Shown in pieces: positions 41,078-51,800 of a stretch of DNA of 64,000 nt (within the stretch, counting starts at the first letter, position 1; each line of letters opens with the position of its first letter). The stretch is from Brevibacillus sp051967035. Lineage in GTDB: Bacteria > Bacillota > Bacilli > Brevibacillales > Brevibacillaceae. The notes beneath the pieces were generated by a model. That model had not been told where the DNA came from and did no database searches. It saw nothing but the letters and a program-made list of their open reading frames with translations. The position numbers were made by a program, and so were the translations under genes. The stretch lies in the NCBI RefSeq assembly GCF_051967035.1, contig NZ_JBQCKK010000003.1, positions 124,001 to 188,000 of the forward strand, written 5' to 3'.

Positions 41078-42264
41078 CGGCCTCCCTCCCCGTCTGGCAG
41101 CAGCACATCGGCAGGCATGCCCGGCTTGAGTTTGTCCTGGCCTTTGGCGACGTCAATCGTGACGGCAAACACAAGCTTGCTCCGCTCGTCTTGCGTCTGC
41201 ACATTGCGCGGCGTAAACTCCGCTTTGTCCGCGATGCGGCTGATCGTGCCTGTAAACGTCTCATCCGGGTACGCATCGACCTTGATGCCGACCTCCTGTC
41301 CTTTTTGCACCCGGTTCAACTGCGCTTCCGGGATGTACACCACGAGCTTGAGCTGGTCTGCCTTCATCATGGTAAACAACGTGGCCCCCGGTTTGGCGAC
41401 CTCTCCCTGCTCGATGGAGGAGCGCAGCAAAACGCCGTCTTCTGCGGCGACAATCCGCGTCTTTTCAAGCTGCAGCATCGCCTGGTCGAGCCTCGCCTGC
41501 GCCTGTTCCTCCGCTGCCAGCAGCGCCTGGATGGCGTAGTCCGTACTGCCTGCCCGCACCAGATCAAGCTCGGCTTGCGCTCCTTGCTGCTGGGCTTTTG
41601 CTGTGCCGACCTGGGCAGCCGCCGCTGCCGCGTCCTCCTGGGCAAAACGGTACGCCGCTTTGGCCTGCGCCACCTGTGCCGTCCACTGGTTCAACTGAGT
41701 AGTCGCCTGGCTGACCGCCTCTTTTTGCGTATCCACATCCTTTTGCGAGATCGCTCCTTTTTCATACAAGGCCGTCGCCTCTTGCAGCCGCTTTTGCTGG
41801 TAGCGCAGCGTCTCCTCCGCTCCCGCGCGCTGCGATTCGGCCTGCGCCAGTTGCTCCTGTGCACGGACGATTCCGGCCTCTGCCTGGCTTTTTCTCGCCT
41901 GCGCCAAACGGATGCTGGCATTCGCCTGCTGAACGGCGGCCACTCCCTTCTGAATCGTCTGGTCGCGCGAGCCTGCCTTCGCTTCCTCCAGCCTGGCCCT
42001 CGCCTGCTCCCATGCGGCCTTGGCCTCCGCCACGCTGATCTGGTAGCTGCGCGGGTCGATTTCCGCCAGCACCTCGCCTTTTTTCACCTCGCTGCCTTCC
42101 TCGGCGATCACCTTCGTCACCAGCCCGCCTACCTCGGCCACGATCGGCCATTCATCCGCCTCGATTGTCCCCGACAGTGGCTGCTGCTTTTCCCCGAGCA
42201 GGCCGCAGCCTGACAGAGCAAGAAGCAGACTGCCGATACTTACAGCGCGCAAGACACGTTTCAT
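41074..42264 (-). CDS. HlyD-family efflux adaptor lipoprotein
   Basis: 396 residues. The N-terminus MKRVLRAVSIGSLLLALSGC carries a lipobox (LSGC). A biotinyl-lipoyl-like half (WPIVAEVGGLVTKVIAEEGS) is followed by a very long Ala/Gln/Arg-rich coiled-coil hairpin (about residues 80-260), then the second lipoyl half (IVAAEDGVLLRSSIEQGEV) and a beta-barrel domain (LKLVVYIPEAQLNRVQKGQ). The coiled coil suits spanning the thick wall or a partner complex. First gene of the efflux operon, ATG 42264 with GGGAGAGG upstream and two operator-like palindromes beyond that. Confidence 0.93.
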   Translation of the reverse strand: MKRVLRAVSIGSLLLALSGCGLLGEKQQPLSGTIEADEWPIVAEVGGLVTKVIAEEGSEVKKGEVLAEIDPRSYQISVAEAKAAWEQARARLEEAKAGSRDQTIQKGVAAVQQANASIRLAQARKSQAEAGIVRAQEQLAQAESQRAGAEETLRYQQKRLQEATALYEKGAISQKDVDTQKEAVSQATTQLNQWTAQVAQAKAAYRFAQEDAAAAAAQVGTAKAQQQGAQAELDLVRAGSTDYAIQALLAAEEQAQARLDQAMLQLEKTRIVAAEDGVLLRSSIEQGEVAKPGATLFTMMKADQLKLVVYIPEAQLNRVQKGQEVGIKVDAYPDETFTGTISRIADKAEFTPRNVQTQDERSKLVFAVTIDVAKGQDKLKPGMPADVLLPDGEGGR

Positions 42265-42288
42265 GCAGAACCTCTCCCATTCATAGTG

Positions 42289-42302
42289 AGTGAGTAATCA
42301 CT
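42289..42302. promoter_or_regulatory. Operator-like palindrome, proximal copy
   Basis: AGTGAGTAATCACT, 25 bp upstream of the adaptor gene start. It is the exact reverse complement of the copy at 42387-42400. Candidate binding site for the TetR protein encoded at the end of this operon. Confidence 0.65.
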
Positions 42303-42386
42303 TTATTTTTACGGCAAAAAAACGGGCCATTTGCCCTCTTTGCGCAAATCATGATGCACGTCGCCGGATGAACCTTACAAAAAGCG

Positions 42387-42400
42387 AGTGATTACTCACT
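42387..42400. promoter_or_regulatory. Operator-like palindrome, distal copy
   Basis: AGTGATTACTCACT, the reverse complement of the proximal copy, with 84 bp between them. The intervening stretch should contain the operon promoter, but no strong -35/-10 pair stands out. Confidence 0.65.
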
Positions 42401-42508
42401 TCTTACTATGAGTATATGCCCCCTGCGCCTACCTTGCAATTTTTATTTTACCAAGTCTGAGGGAGGGCGCTGTAAATTTGTGACCTTCTCCAGGTCAAAG
42501 AATTCTCT

Positions 42509-42745
42509 TCAATTCCTTTTACATTTATGTAAATAAAAATATACGCTTGCACTAATTGCAAACGAAAGAAGTGCTTTTTCAATAAAATTATACAAGAAAC
42601 CTTCTTTTATATAGAGAAGCATAATCCAAAACGGATGAACTTCCCTTTGGAAATCTATCACAATGCCATACCCAAGCATAAAAGGTATACTTGCTACTAA
42701 AAAAATCAAGACAAAAATACCTACAAATCGTTTGTATGAACCCAC
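42509..42745 (-). CDS. Small two-helix membrane protein (78 residues)
   Basis: GTG start at 42745 with AAGGAGAGG 6 nt upstream. The product has a first hydrophobic helix (RFVGIFVLIFLVASIPFMLG), an amphipathic middle (DFQREVHPFWIMLLYIKEGF) and a second helix (LLSFAISASVYFYL) ending in HKCKRN. It is more A/T-rich than its neighbours. No family is recognised. It follows the DUF402 gene by 87 bp on the same strand and may be co-transcribed. An overlapping frame starting at 42836 overlaps the DUF402 stop but its product is less protein-like. Confidence 0.7.
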   Translation of the reverse strand: MGSYKRFVGIFVLIFLVASIPFMLGYGIVIDFQREVHPFWIMLLYIKEGFLYNFIEKALLSFAISASVYFYLHKCKRN

Positions 42746-42832
42746 AATTTCCTCTCCTTTTTTCCTCTTCCTCCTTGTCTTCCTGACCAGTTTGCTTGCT
42801 CTTCGTACGAGGGTTCATCCAAAGCACCCGCT

Positions 42833-43351
42833 TCACGCAAAAAAATTCGGAAAGTCAAAAACATCCCGCTTACCCGCCAAAATCTCCCGCAACAGCTGGT
42901 CGGCCACCTCTGTCGCGAAGCTGTGCTCGTCGCTGTCGATCACCCCTTTTTGCAGCGCTTCATCCAGCTCATCCTGGTCGAGCAAATAAACCTCGCCCTG
43001 CGGCAGCACCACAATGTCGAGGTAGAGATCGTCATACCAGATATGTCCGTTCTCATCCTTGCCATGCGCCTTGCAAATATCGATGTACCACTGCACGGTG
43101 TTGCCAAGCTCGTCCAGCATTTTTGTGACGGCATAGGGCTTCTTGTCCGGAAAGTATTGCAGGTACACATACCCTCTGTCGCCTACGCACAACAGTTTAT
43201 CCCCAACAGGCATGTAGGCGGGCTCGTTTACTTCGTCCAAGGTCAAACGGACAGCGTACCCGGAAAAAGTCAAAGCCTCTACCCACTTTTCCTGATAGCC
43301 CATTCGCTTGACGCGTCTCCAGCCGGGTCGGTCTGCTCGTTTTCGCTTCAT
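42833..43351 (-). CDS. DUF402-domain protein, nucleoside tri-/diphosphate phosphatase-like
   Basis: 172 residues of the DUF402/FomD-like family, to which the B. subtilis and S. aureus nucleoside tri- and diphosphatase Ntdp belongs. The diagnostic block is WYIDICKAHGKDENGHIWYD then DLYLDIVVLPQGEVYLLDQD with clustered acidic metal ligands. YVYLQYFPDKKPYAVTKMLD precedes it. Start ATG 43351 has GAGGAG 9 nt upstream. The N-terminus is strongly basic (MKRKRADRPGWRRVKR), an extension beyond the usual family start. It stands alone or with the small membrane gene downstream. Confidence 0.8.
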   Translation of the reverse strand: MKRKRADRPGWRRVKRMGYQEKWVEALTFSGYAVRLTLDEVNEPAYMPVGDKLLCVGDRGYVYLQYFPDKKPYAVTKMLDELGNTVQWYIDICKAHGKDENGHIWYDDLYLDIVVLPQGEVYLLDQDELDEALQKGVIDSDEHSFATEVADQLLREILAGKRDVFDFPNFFA

Positions 43352-43426
43352 GGCCTGTTCTCCTCGTCGTTTTGGTTCCTTTTACTCTACCATGAATGGG
43401 ATAGTCTTGTCAGATACAAACAAAGA

Positions 43427-43447
43427 CATGTCCTCCTGGAGAACATG
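43427..43447 (-). terminator. yfnA terminator
   Basis: CATGTCCTC (43427-43435) pairs with GAGAACATG (43439-43447), one G-T pair, 3-nt loop. On the minus strand it is followed by TCTTTGTTTG. Confidence 0.65.
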
Positions 43448-43460
43448 CCTCGAAGTTTGG

Positions 43461-44870
43461 TTATTGGCCATATTCGCCATCCCGCAAATGACTGTGCCGT
43501 CTTCCGTAGAGGAAGTAGACGACAGCGCCTGCCGCCAGCCAGCCGAGAAACCCGATCTTCGTCACAGCAGGCAAGCTGTAGACCAGGTATCCGCAGAAAA
43601 GCACGGCGAGAATCGGGACGAGCGGAACGAACGGTGTGCGAAACGAACGGTGCAAGTCCGGATTCGTCCGGCGCAGGACCACGACGCCAATGGAGACGAG
43701 AATAAAAGCAAACAGCGTCCCGATATTCGTCAGCTCTGCCAGCTTGTTCAACGGCAGCAATCCGCTGAAAATCGCAACCAAAATGCCGACGATGAGGGTG
43801 CTTTTGCGCGGGACCTGTGTCGCCGGATGCACCTGCGAAAAAACGGCGGGCAAGAGACCGTCGCGGCTCATGGCGAAAAACAGCCGCGTCTGTCCGTACA
43901 TCATCACGAGCAGCACAGTCGTAATACCGACGATCGCCCCGAGCGAAATGAATCCGGCTACCCAATCCTGCTGGACGTAGTTGAGCGCAAAGGCAACCGG
44001 GTTTTTGACGTTGAGCTTGTCATACGGAACGATTCCTGTCAGCGTCAGGGAGACGGCAATGTAGAGCAGCGTACACACCAATAGCGAAGTGATGATGCCA
44101 ATCGGCATGTCGCGCTGCGGATTGCGCACTTCCTCTGCGGCCGTCGATACCGCGTCAAATCCGATAAAAGCGAAGAAGACGGTTGCAGCGCCCGTTGCGA
44201 CCCCCGCAAAGCCGAACGGCATGAAGGGACTCCAGTTTTCCGGCTTCACATACAGGAAGCCGACGATGAGAAACAACAGGATCACCGCGACCTTGATAAT
44301 CACCATCAGCGTATTGAAGCGGGCCGATTCTCTTGTCCCTTTCATGAGCAGAAGCGTAATAACGAAAATGATGACAACAGCAGGCAAGTCAATGATCGTC
44401 CCTTTGGATGCGTCGAACGCATTCGTCAAAGCCACGGGCAGATGGATGCCGAAGCCTGAAAGCAAGCCTTGCGCGTACCCGGACCAGCCGCTCGCCACCG
44501 CTGCGGAAGCCACCCCGTATTCCAGGATCAGGTCCCAGCCGATCATCCAGGCTACCAGTTCGCCAAACACGGTATAGCTGTACGTGTACGCACTTCCAGA
44601 CACGGGGACAGTGGAAGCGAATTCCGCATAGCACAGTGCCGCAAACACGCACGCAAGCCCTGACAGGACAAACGACAACACCAGCGCAGGCCCTGCATGC
44701 TCGGCCGCAGCAACTCCCGTGAGGACAAAGATGCCCGTCCCGACAATCGCTCCGATACCCAGCATGGTCAGATCAAAAGCGCCCAACGTTTTTTTGAGCT
44801 GCTTGCTCTCGACCTGGTTTAACAAGCTGGCAACCGACTTTTTTCTCAATAACTGTTCTTTTACCGACAT
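43461..44870 (-). CDS. yfnA: Cationic/branched amino acid permease, APC superfamily (YfnA-like)
   Basis: 469 residues with 12 predicted helices of the CAT (cationic amino acid transporter) group. TM1 has the consensus TMLGIGAIVGTGIFVLTG; further landmarks are CYAEFASTVPVSGSAYTYSY, FFAFIGFDAVSTAAEEVRNP in the TM6-7 loop and GQTRLFFAMSRDGLLP. Start ATG 44870 with GGGAGG 10 nt upstream; the longer frame reads into addA and is rejected. B. subtilis YfnA is the closest named relative I know. It follows addA by 100 bp on the same strand; no terminator separates them, so partial read-through is possible. Confidence 0.92.
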   Translation of the reverse strand: MSVKEQLLRKKSVASLLNQVESKQLKKTLGAFDLTMLGIGAIVGTGIFVLTGVAAAEHAGPALVLSFVLSGLACVFAALCYAEFASTVPVSGSAYTYSYTVFGELVAWMIGWDLILEYGVASAAVASGWSGYAQGLLSGFGIHLPVALTNAFDASKGTIIDLPAVVIIFVITLLLMKGTRESARFNTLMVIIKVAVILLFLIVGFLYVKPENWSPFMPFGFAGVATGAATVFFAFIGFDAVSTAAEEVRNPQRDMPIGIITSLLVCTLLYIAVSLTLTGIVPYDKLNVKNPVAFALNYVQQDWVAGFISLGAIVGITTVLLVMMYGQTRLFFAMSRDGLLPAVFSQVHPATQVPRKSTLIVGILVAIFSGLLPLNKLAELTNIGTLFAFILVSIGVVVLRRTNPDLHRSFRTPFVPLVPILAVLFCGYLVYSLPAVTKIGFLGWLAAGAVVYFLYGRRHSHLRDGEYGQ

Positions 44871-44970
44871 CGTATGCGTACCTCCCGCCCGGACATTCCG
44901 TCTTGAAAACTTCAAGCGAACACTTGGAGTATGGGCAGTCAGGAGGAAAATTATGCATGGGGTTCTGCCT

Positions 44971-47900
44971 TTACGTAAACCGGATGGAGAAACCGCCAGA
45001 GAGCATGTACAAATAGCTCTCGACTTCCTGAGACGGTTGGATGATCTGTCTGATCGCCCGAACGTAGAGATTGATCTGGCTGCCGTACCTTCTCTCCATC
45101 TCTCTGATCGCCTCGGCCGAGGCTTCCTTGGCCACCCAGTCGGTCTTGAAATCAATCAGGACCAGTCGATTGTCGTCTTCCTCCAGCAAGCAGTCCATTA
45201 CCCCCTGGACGATAATCCGCTCCGCAGTCTCTTCCCCCAGCTCCGGCTCCACTTCATGCGCGGGCAGCACGAGCGTAAACGGCAGCTCGCAGTGAACCGC
45301 CTTGGCTCTTTTCATCCGTTGCCCCAGCGGGTCGGCAAAAAAGGCAGCCATTTGTCCGACATCCACCGCCTGTACTTGCTCCTCTGTCAAAAAGCGGCGC
45401 GCGGCAAGCTCTGCCACCTGCTCGCGTATATCGGCCTCATCCAGCGGGCGCTGCAAATCGAGATGCTGGAAGACCAGGTGCGTAATCGTGCCTTTCTCGG
45501 CGGCTGTCAGGCGGTGCGATTTTTGTTCCGCCAAAAACTTCGGCTTTTCCGTAATCGAAGGCAGGGTGAGCGCCTGTCCGCTTTTGCTGACCTTGGCATG
45601 CTGCTTCAGCTCGCTGACGCTCCATTTGGCCGCCACGCGCGAGGCAATCGGATGCGGGTAGGTCCAGCCCAGTCGCGCTTCTACCAGCTGGCGCAGCGTT
45701 TCGTCGCCTGGCCGTTTCGCAATCGCTTCCCGCCGGGTCGCGCGCTCCCACAGTGCCCGATCATCGCTCATGGCCTCCTGCTGCGCTTTCAGCTCGTCCG
45801 CCTGGTAAAAATGAAACGACCAGACAGAGTCATCAGGAACGGTTCTCACCCGGACTGCTTCGCCCGCCCCTTCTCTCTCGGGATACGCGCGCAGCTCCCC
45901 TGCTGCCGGATGCCGCAGCAGGGCGCGGCCCACCCAGTCCAAATAGCCCTTGGCCTGGATCAGATCCTCGTCGCTGAGCCGTGCGCCATCCCCTTGTCTG
46001 CCCCAGTCCATGACACGTTTTGCCAGGTCCTTGGCCGAGCCGACGAGCACCAGCTTCTCGCGCGCACGAGTCAAGGCGACGTACAGCACGCGCATTTCTT
46101 CCGCCAGCATATCCTGGCGCAGCTGCTGCCGAATGCCCAACGCCGCGATGCTCGGATAGCGCAGCTGCATGGACGGTTCCACGGCCATCGGGCCGAAGCC
46201 CAAGTCCTTGTGCAGCAAAAACGGGCTTTTCAAATCCATCGTGTTGAACTGCTTGCCCATGCCCGCGACAAAGACAACGGGAAACTCCAGCCCTTTGCTC
46301 TTGTGGATCGTCATGATCCGCACGACATCCTCGTTTTCTCCGATCGTGCGCGCTTCGCCCATGTCATTGCCCGCCTCCTGCAGCCGGTCGACAAAGCGCA
46401 GGAAGCGAAACAGCCCGCGATAGGAGCCTGCTTCGTACTGGCGTGCCCGGTCGTACAGGGCGCGCAGATTGGCCTGCCGCTGCTGTCCGTTTTCCAGGGC
46501 AGCGACATAGTCGAGATAGCCCGTCTCGCGGTACAACAGGGAAATAAGCTCAGACAGCGCTCCCCTGCGCGCGTGGGTCCGCCACCCTTCCAGCTTCACG
46601 AAAAACTGGCGCAGCCGTTTTTCCCACGGCTCCTGCGGCAAGCGTTCCTCCACGTATTGCATGACAGCCAGATGAAAAGGACCCGTCGCATACCGGATGC
46701 GGATTTGGGCGAGCTGCTCCTCGCGCAGGCCGACGATGGGCGAGCGCAACACCGCAGCCAGCGGGATGTCCTGTAGCGGATTGTCGATCACGCGCAACAG
46801 CGACAGCATCGTCTCTACTTCTGTCGCCGCAAAGTAGCCTGCCGTCTGCTCGGCGTACACAGGAATTCCGGCGGCATGAAGTTCCTCCTGCATCGTCTGC
46901 CCCCAGCCGGACGTGGCCCGAAGCAAAATGACGATATCCCGGTAAGCAAGCGGGCGCATTCCTCCTGCCTTTTTATCGTACACGAGCAGCGGCGACTCGC
47001 CCTCGCCCGGCTCCATCCAGCGGCGAATGCGGCTGGCGATCAGACGCGCTTCCAGTTGCGCGACGCTCGCTTCCTCTGCCGCATCGCCCGTCGCTTCGGG
47101 CATTCCCGCCGCATCTGCCTCATCCACGGCTTCTGCAAGCACGGCCTGTCCCGTATCTTGCTCGGCGGCATTACGGTTAATCAGATGCACCTCTGCCTGT
47201 AGTCGGCCCGGCTCTGCCTCCGGATAGGCAGCGCGATGAATCAGCTCAGCCGACGGATCGTAGTCGATCTCGCCCACGCCCGGCGACATGATTTGCCTAA
47301 ACAAAAAGTTGACCGCATCCACAACCTCGCGTCTGCTGCGGAAGTTGGCGGCAAGGTCGATCCGCTGCCCCGGCGCGTCATCATCGGGCTTTTGCCCGCC
47401 TGCCGCGCTTTTTTGATAAGTCAAGTATTTGTCCAGAAACAGCTTCGGCTCCGCCAGACGAAAACGGTAAATACTCTGCTTCACGTCCCCTACCATAAAG
47501 CGGTTGGCGCCCTCACCGTTTGTCCCGTCGCGGGAGACCATACGCAAAATCGTCTCCTGTACCAGGTTGATATCCTGATACTCGTCGACCAGCACTTCCG
47601 CGAACTGTTCGCGCAGCTGCTCCGATATCGGCGAAGGAATCGCCTCGCCCGCTTCGTCCGGTACCGTCAAAATGCGCAGGGCCAGATGCTCCAGATCTCC
47701 AAAGTCAACGATTCCCCGCGACCGCTTCTCCTGCTGGAACGCCTCGGCAAACGCGGTAACGAGCCGGGCCAGCGTCTTCATGTGCGGGGCGAGACGCTGC
47801 AAATCAGCGGCATATTGCTCGGCTGTTATGGAAAAATACTGCTCGATCTGCTCCGCCAGCTCTTTTTTCACGCCGTTTCTAAGCGCCTGCACCTGCTCCT

Positions 47901-48804
47901 TGATCTTTGGATCGGTTCCTTTGACTGGCGGCAGCTTGGCAAAAGCAACGCCACGGATAGCCTGGCTCGCTGCCTCCCAGCCTTCCTTGCAAGCCGCAGC
48001 CGCCCGCCTCAAAGCCGCTGCTTCCGCTTCCAGCAGCGGCACATAAGCCGCCGGACCTTCCGGAGAGGCTGCCAGCTCTGCCGTCCGCTGGAGCTTGCCA
48101 GCCATGCCGACGAGTACCAGCTCTACAGACCGCAGCACGCTGTTGGCCCAGACCAGTCCGTCCAGCCCGGCCCCGGCGCGAATGTCAAACATGTCGGCTG
48201 CTTCCGCCAGCCAGCGCTCCGGCGACGGATGGCTTCTGGAAAACTCGTACAGTCGCAGAAGCAAAGTCGCCAGCGCCTGGTCGTCCTGTCCGTCCAGCAT
48301 CATGTCGGCCAACGCCTGGAAGTCCGGGTCGCTCTCGTACCAGCCCTCCAGCTGCTCCTCCAGCACGTCCTGCCGCAGCAGCTCGCCCTCCATCTGATCG
48401 GCGATGCGAAACTCCGGGTCGAGATCGATCAGGTAGTAGTATTGGCGCAGAATGCCCAGGCAGAACGAGTGCAGCGTTGTAATCGTCGCTCGCTGGAGAA
48501 GCGCAAGCTGCCTGCGCAAATGGGCGGAATGCGGATCTTCTTGCAGCGCTTTGCGCAGCGCATCCCCGATTCGGTGCCGCATCTCTGCCGCTGCCGCATT
48601 CGTAAACGTCACGACCAGTAGCTGGTCGACGCCGACAGGCTCGCGCTCGTCCATGATGCGACGAATGATCCGCTCGACCAGCACCGATGTTTTTCCGGAG
48701 CCTGCCGCAGCCGCCACCAAGAGATTGCTCCCGCGTTGAATAATCGCTTGCCATTGTTCGTCTGTCCACTGTTCAGGCTTGGCCTGCATTCGTTGCTCCG
48801 TCAT
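44971..48804 (-). CDS. addA: ATP-dependent helicase/nuclease subunit A
   Basis: 1277-residue UvrD-like helicase with a C-terminal nuclease, part of the AddAB complex that resects double-strand breaks and recognises Chi. Walker A is VAAAAGSGKTSVLVERI. Helicase motifs continue with LLVVTFTNAAAAEMRHRIG, LVDEYQDINLVQE, FMVGDVKQSIYRFR and IMTIHKSKGLEFPVVFV, then VLYVALTRAREKL. The RecB-type nuclease has RLVLIDFKTDWV near the C-terminus. The ATG at 48804 overlaps the end of addB by 32 bp. It is the last gene of sbcD-sbcC-addB-addA. Confidence 0.97.
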   Translation of the reverse strand: MTEQRMQAKPEQWTDEQWQAIIQRGSNLLVAAAAGSGKTSVLVERIIRRIMDEREPVGVDQLLVVTFTNAAAAEMRHRIGDALRKALQEDPHSAHLRRQLALLQRATITTLHSFCLGILRQYYYLIDLDPEFRIADQMEGELLRQDVLEEQLEGWYESDPDFQALADMMLDGQDDQALATLLLRLYEFSRSHPSPERWLAEAADMFDIRAGAGLDGLVWANSVLRSVELVLVGMAGKLQRTAELAASPEGPAAYVPLLEAEAAALRRAAAACKEGWEAASQAIRGVAFAKLPPVKGTDPKIKEQVQALRNGVKKELAEQIEQYFSITAEQYAADLQRLAPHMKTLARLVTAFAEAFQQEKRSRGIVDFGDLEHLALRILTVPDEAGEAIPSPISEQLREQFAEVLVDEYQDINLVQETILRMVSRDGTNGEGANRFMVGDVKQSIYRFRLAEPKLFLDKYLTYQKSAAGGQKPDDDAPGQRIDLAANFRSRREVVDAVNFLFRQIMSPGVGEIDYDPSAELIHRAAYPEAEPGRLQAEVHLINRNAAEQDTGQAVLAEAVDEADAAGMPEATGDAAEEASVAQLEARLIASRIRRWMEPGEGESPLLVYDKKAGGMRPLAYRDIVILLRATSGWGQTMQEELHAAGIPVYAEQTAGYFAATEVETMLSLLRVIDNPLQDIPLAAVLRSPIVGLREEQLAQIRIRYATGPFHLAVMQYVEERLPQEPWEKRLRQFFVKLEGWRTHARRGALSELISLLYRETGYLDYVAALENGQQRQANLRALYDRARQYEAGSYRGLFRFLRFVDRLQEAGNDMGEARTIGENEDVVRIMTIHKSKGLEFPVVFVAGMGKQFNTMDLKSPFLLHKDLGFGPMAVEPSMQLRYPSIAALGIRQQLRQDMLAEEMRVLYVALTRAREKLVLVGSAKDLAKRVMDWGRQGDGARLSDEDLIQAKGYLDWVGRALLRHPAAGELRAYPEREGAGEAVRVRTVPDDSVWSFHFYQADELKAQQEAMSDDRALWERATRREAIAKRPGDETLRQLVEARLGWTYPHPIASRVAAKWSVSELKQHAKVSKSGQALTLPSITEKPKFLAEQKSHRLTAAEKGTITHLVFQHLDLQRPLDEADIREQVAELAARRFLTEEQVQAVDVGQMAAFFADPLGQRMKRAKAVHCELPFTLVLPAHEVEPELGEETAERIIVQGVMDCLLEEDDNRLVLIDFKTDWVAKEASAEAIREMERRYGSQINLYVRAIRQIIQPSQEVESYLYMLSGGFSIRFT

Positions 48805-51800
48805 CGGCACCGCCCTCCTCTCCTGCCAACTGCTGCTCGGCCAGCATACTCCAGATTTGTTTGTTGTTCCATTTGGGTAGCTGTCTGTGCTCGTTGCCGC
48901 CTGCCTCCCCGTCAAACTGGCACACAGGCTTGTACGAACAGTAATCGCAAGCCGTCATCGTTCCGTTGGCATACGGTTTGATCTGGATGTCTCCGTCGGT
49001 CATGCGCGTGCCGATTTGCTTCACCGTGTCGCGCACATACGCGGTCAGCGTCTGGAACTGTTCAGCTGTAGCCACAGAGGAGCGCGAAGAGAGCGTCCCG
49101 TCCTTTTTCAGTTCAAACGGTACCAGCTCGGACGGTCCCTGCTCCACGTATCCGTCCATCATTCTCGCCAACTCCGGATCGGCGAGCATCAAACCTTTCA
49201 TACGCAAACGCTTTGCCCGCTCCTTGGCGGCTTCGTCAGACGTCAACAGGCGCTTTGCCGTCACAAACGGATCAGCAACCTGGTAGTAAAAGACGCCGCC
49301 CATCTCGGCTTTTTTGCCGAGCCATTCCTCCGCGTTTGCCACGACGACATCCAGGTAGACGAGCAGTTGCAAATTCAAGCCATTCCACACATCCGACAGC
49401 GACAGCTGCTTGGGGCTTGACTTGTAGTCGATCACGCGCAAATACGGCACCTCGCTGTCCAGCGACTGATCCACCCGGTCGATGCGGCCGATCAGTTGCA
49501 GCTCCACGCCGTTATCGAGGGTGAGCGCAAGACCCGGCAAATCGGCGTTCGGCCCGAACGAGACCTCCAGCCCAACCGGCGCGAAGCGGCTTCTTTTGGC
49601 GTGCTCGCCCAGCACGTAGATCGCGCGGCCAACCGCTCGCATCAGCTTGCCCGCCAAAAAGCGATACCGCGCCGTTCGCGTGAGGATGCTGCTCCTTGTC
49701 TGCGGCACCAACTCGGACACGACCTCGCTCGCCAACTGCATGCTGCTATCTTCCGTCAGCTTGCTCCACTCCAGATGCTCTTCGTTCATTTTTTCCACGG
49801 CGCGCTTGAGCGAGGCATGGAACAGCTCGCCCACATCGAACCGCTCCAACTTGTACATGGTTCTCTCACTCAACCGAAGCCCGTGCGAGGAAAAATGCGA
49901 GAACGGACAAGCCTGGAAACGCTCCAGACGCGACACGCTCATTTTCAGCTGCTTGCCGTACAAGGTCGTGCTCGTTTGCCTGTCCAGGCCGTCCGGGAGA
50001 TTCCGGTAGCGCAACCCGGACAGCAGCCATTTTTCCCGCGATGCTTCCGGGGAGGAGCGGACGTACCAGTCGTACACCTCCCACCAAAACACCGGCAGCT
50101 CGCCTGTTTTTTTCATCGCGCGCAACAAGGTCAGCAGATGGCGAAACACCCTTCTCGGTTGTCCGAGCAAAAAGGCATCGGTATCCACCTCGCCCGTCGG
50201 CTCATTGTAAAACATCTGGTGGGCAATGTCCGGCAGCACCTCCCTGACGCGCGAAAACACCGGGGACGGTAGCAATGCCTTGCCTTCCTCGTCCGCCAGG
50301 GCACAGCTCAGCATCAGCCGCTCGGATGGCCGCGTCATCGCCTGATACAAAAGGTACGGCTCCGCCATCAGCTTCTGCTTGGCACCTGGAGCCAGCGTTT
50401 GCCCCATTTCCGCCAGCCGCTCGCGCTCCGCCTCGTCCAGAATCCCTTCCTCCTTCGGGCGCAGCGGAATAATACCCTCGTTCACCCCGAGAATAAACAA
50501 GGCTTTGACGTCAGGCTGACGGGAACGCTCCATCGCCCCGACCAGCACCTGATCCAGCGCCGGGGGGACGAGCCCAAGCTCAATCGTTTCCAGACCGCTG
50601 TCGATCACACGGGCAAACGTAGCCAGCTCCATGCTCTCGTCGCCCATGACTTCCACGACCTGATCCATCAGCTTGACCAGCCCCGTCCACACCTGGGCGT
50701 GCACCTGCGCCGCATCGAGATCGCCTTCCTGCTCTGCCTTGCGCTGCCACGATTCCAGCTTGCCCGGCACATTCAGCGCGATCAGCAGGTTGTACAACGC
50801 CACTGTCATGGCCCGCACATTTTTGTCAGCCGCCCGCTTCAGTTCTTTTTCAAACGCGAGCAGCGGAGCGGCGTATTTGCGCCTCAGCTCGTCGGCTTCC
50901 GCATCCTCGGCGGCACCAGACGGACCGCGAAAACGCCAGGCAGCCTCCTCTGCCCAGTGGGGGCCGAAAACGCCATGTGCCAGCACGTAGTTTTCCAGGC
51001 GGTCGACCTCCTGGCGGGACGTACGCTCATCCGCGATGGCTGGCGTGAGCAAGTCGGTCTTCAAACAGCGGAATACAGCGTCGTACCGCCAGTTCGTGAC
51101 AATCGTCTCCAGGGCCGCTCGCACCAGTTCCACCAACGGATGGTTCATCACGGTTCGTTTCTGATCCAAAAAGTGGGGAATGCCGTAATCGGTAAAAACG
51201 GCGGAAATCTCATCGGCATAGGTGCCCATTTCCCGCAGCAAAATCGCCATGTCCCGCCAGCGATAGCCTTCCTCTCGGGCCAAAGCGAGGATTTTCAGCG
51301 CCACCGCTTCCACCTCAGCCCGTCTGTTCACGGCGGAGAGCAATGCCACTTCATCGCTTTTTCGCGGCTCGCCGACAGCGGGCGGCGTTCCCCATTGAAA
51401 ATAAGCCTGTTCGAGCTGGCGCAGCCACGGGCTGTCGGCAAAGCGCCGCGGCTCGCGCAGCAATAGCGGCTTGGCAACGGCGACGCCGGCTTCTCGCGCC
51501 ATCAGCGACAGCGCCTGGTACGTGCGCACAGTCGGGTGAAACAATCCCAGCTCGTCGACAGACGCGTCGCGTTCGTCCGGGTCCAGCGTGAGCGCGATCG
51601 TCACCTGCTTGGCATGCAGCATCAATTGCTCGATCAGCCGCAGCTCCTGATTCGTAAAGCCCGTAAAGCCGTCGATAAAAATTTCCGCCTGTCGGATGTA
51701 GGCAGAGTCGCGCACCATGACAGCTACCCGGTTCAGGATATCGTCAGCATCGCAGTAGCCGTCTGCCATGTATGCCTCATAGGCGTTCATAATCAGGCGC

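Noticed and set aside
42588..42836. 82-codon frame whose GTG overlaps the DUF402 stop (GTGA)
   Set aside because: The overlap suggested coupling, but the product is mostly a Lys/Glu run followed by the wrong-frame reading of the 78-residue membrane protein, which has a better start and hydrophobic pattern.
44719..46776. 685-codon plus-strand frame
   Set aside because: It is antisense to addA and yfnA, whose motifs and overlaps are convincing; long antisense frames are expected in GC-rich coding DNA.
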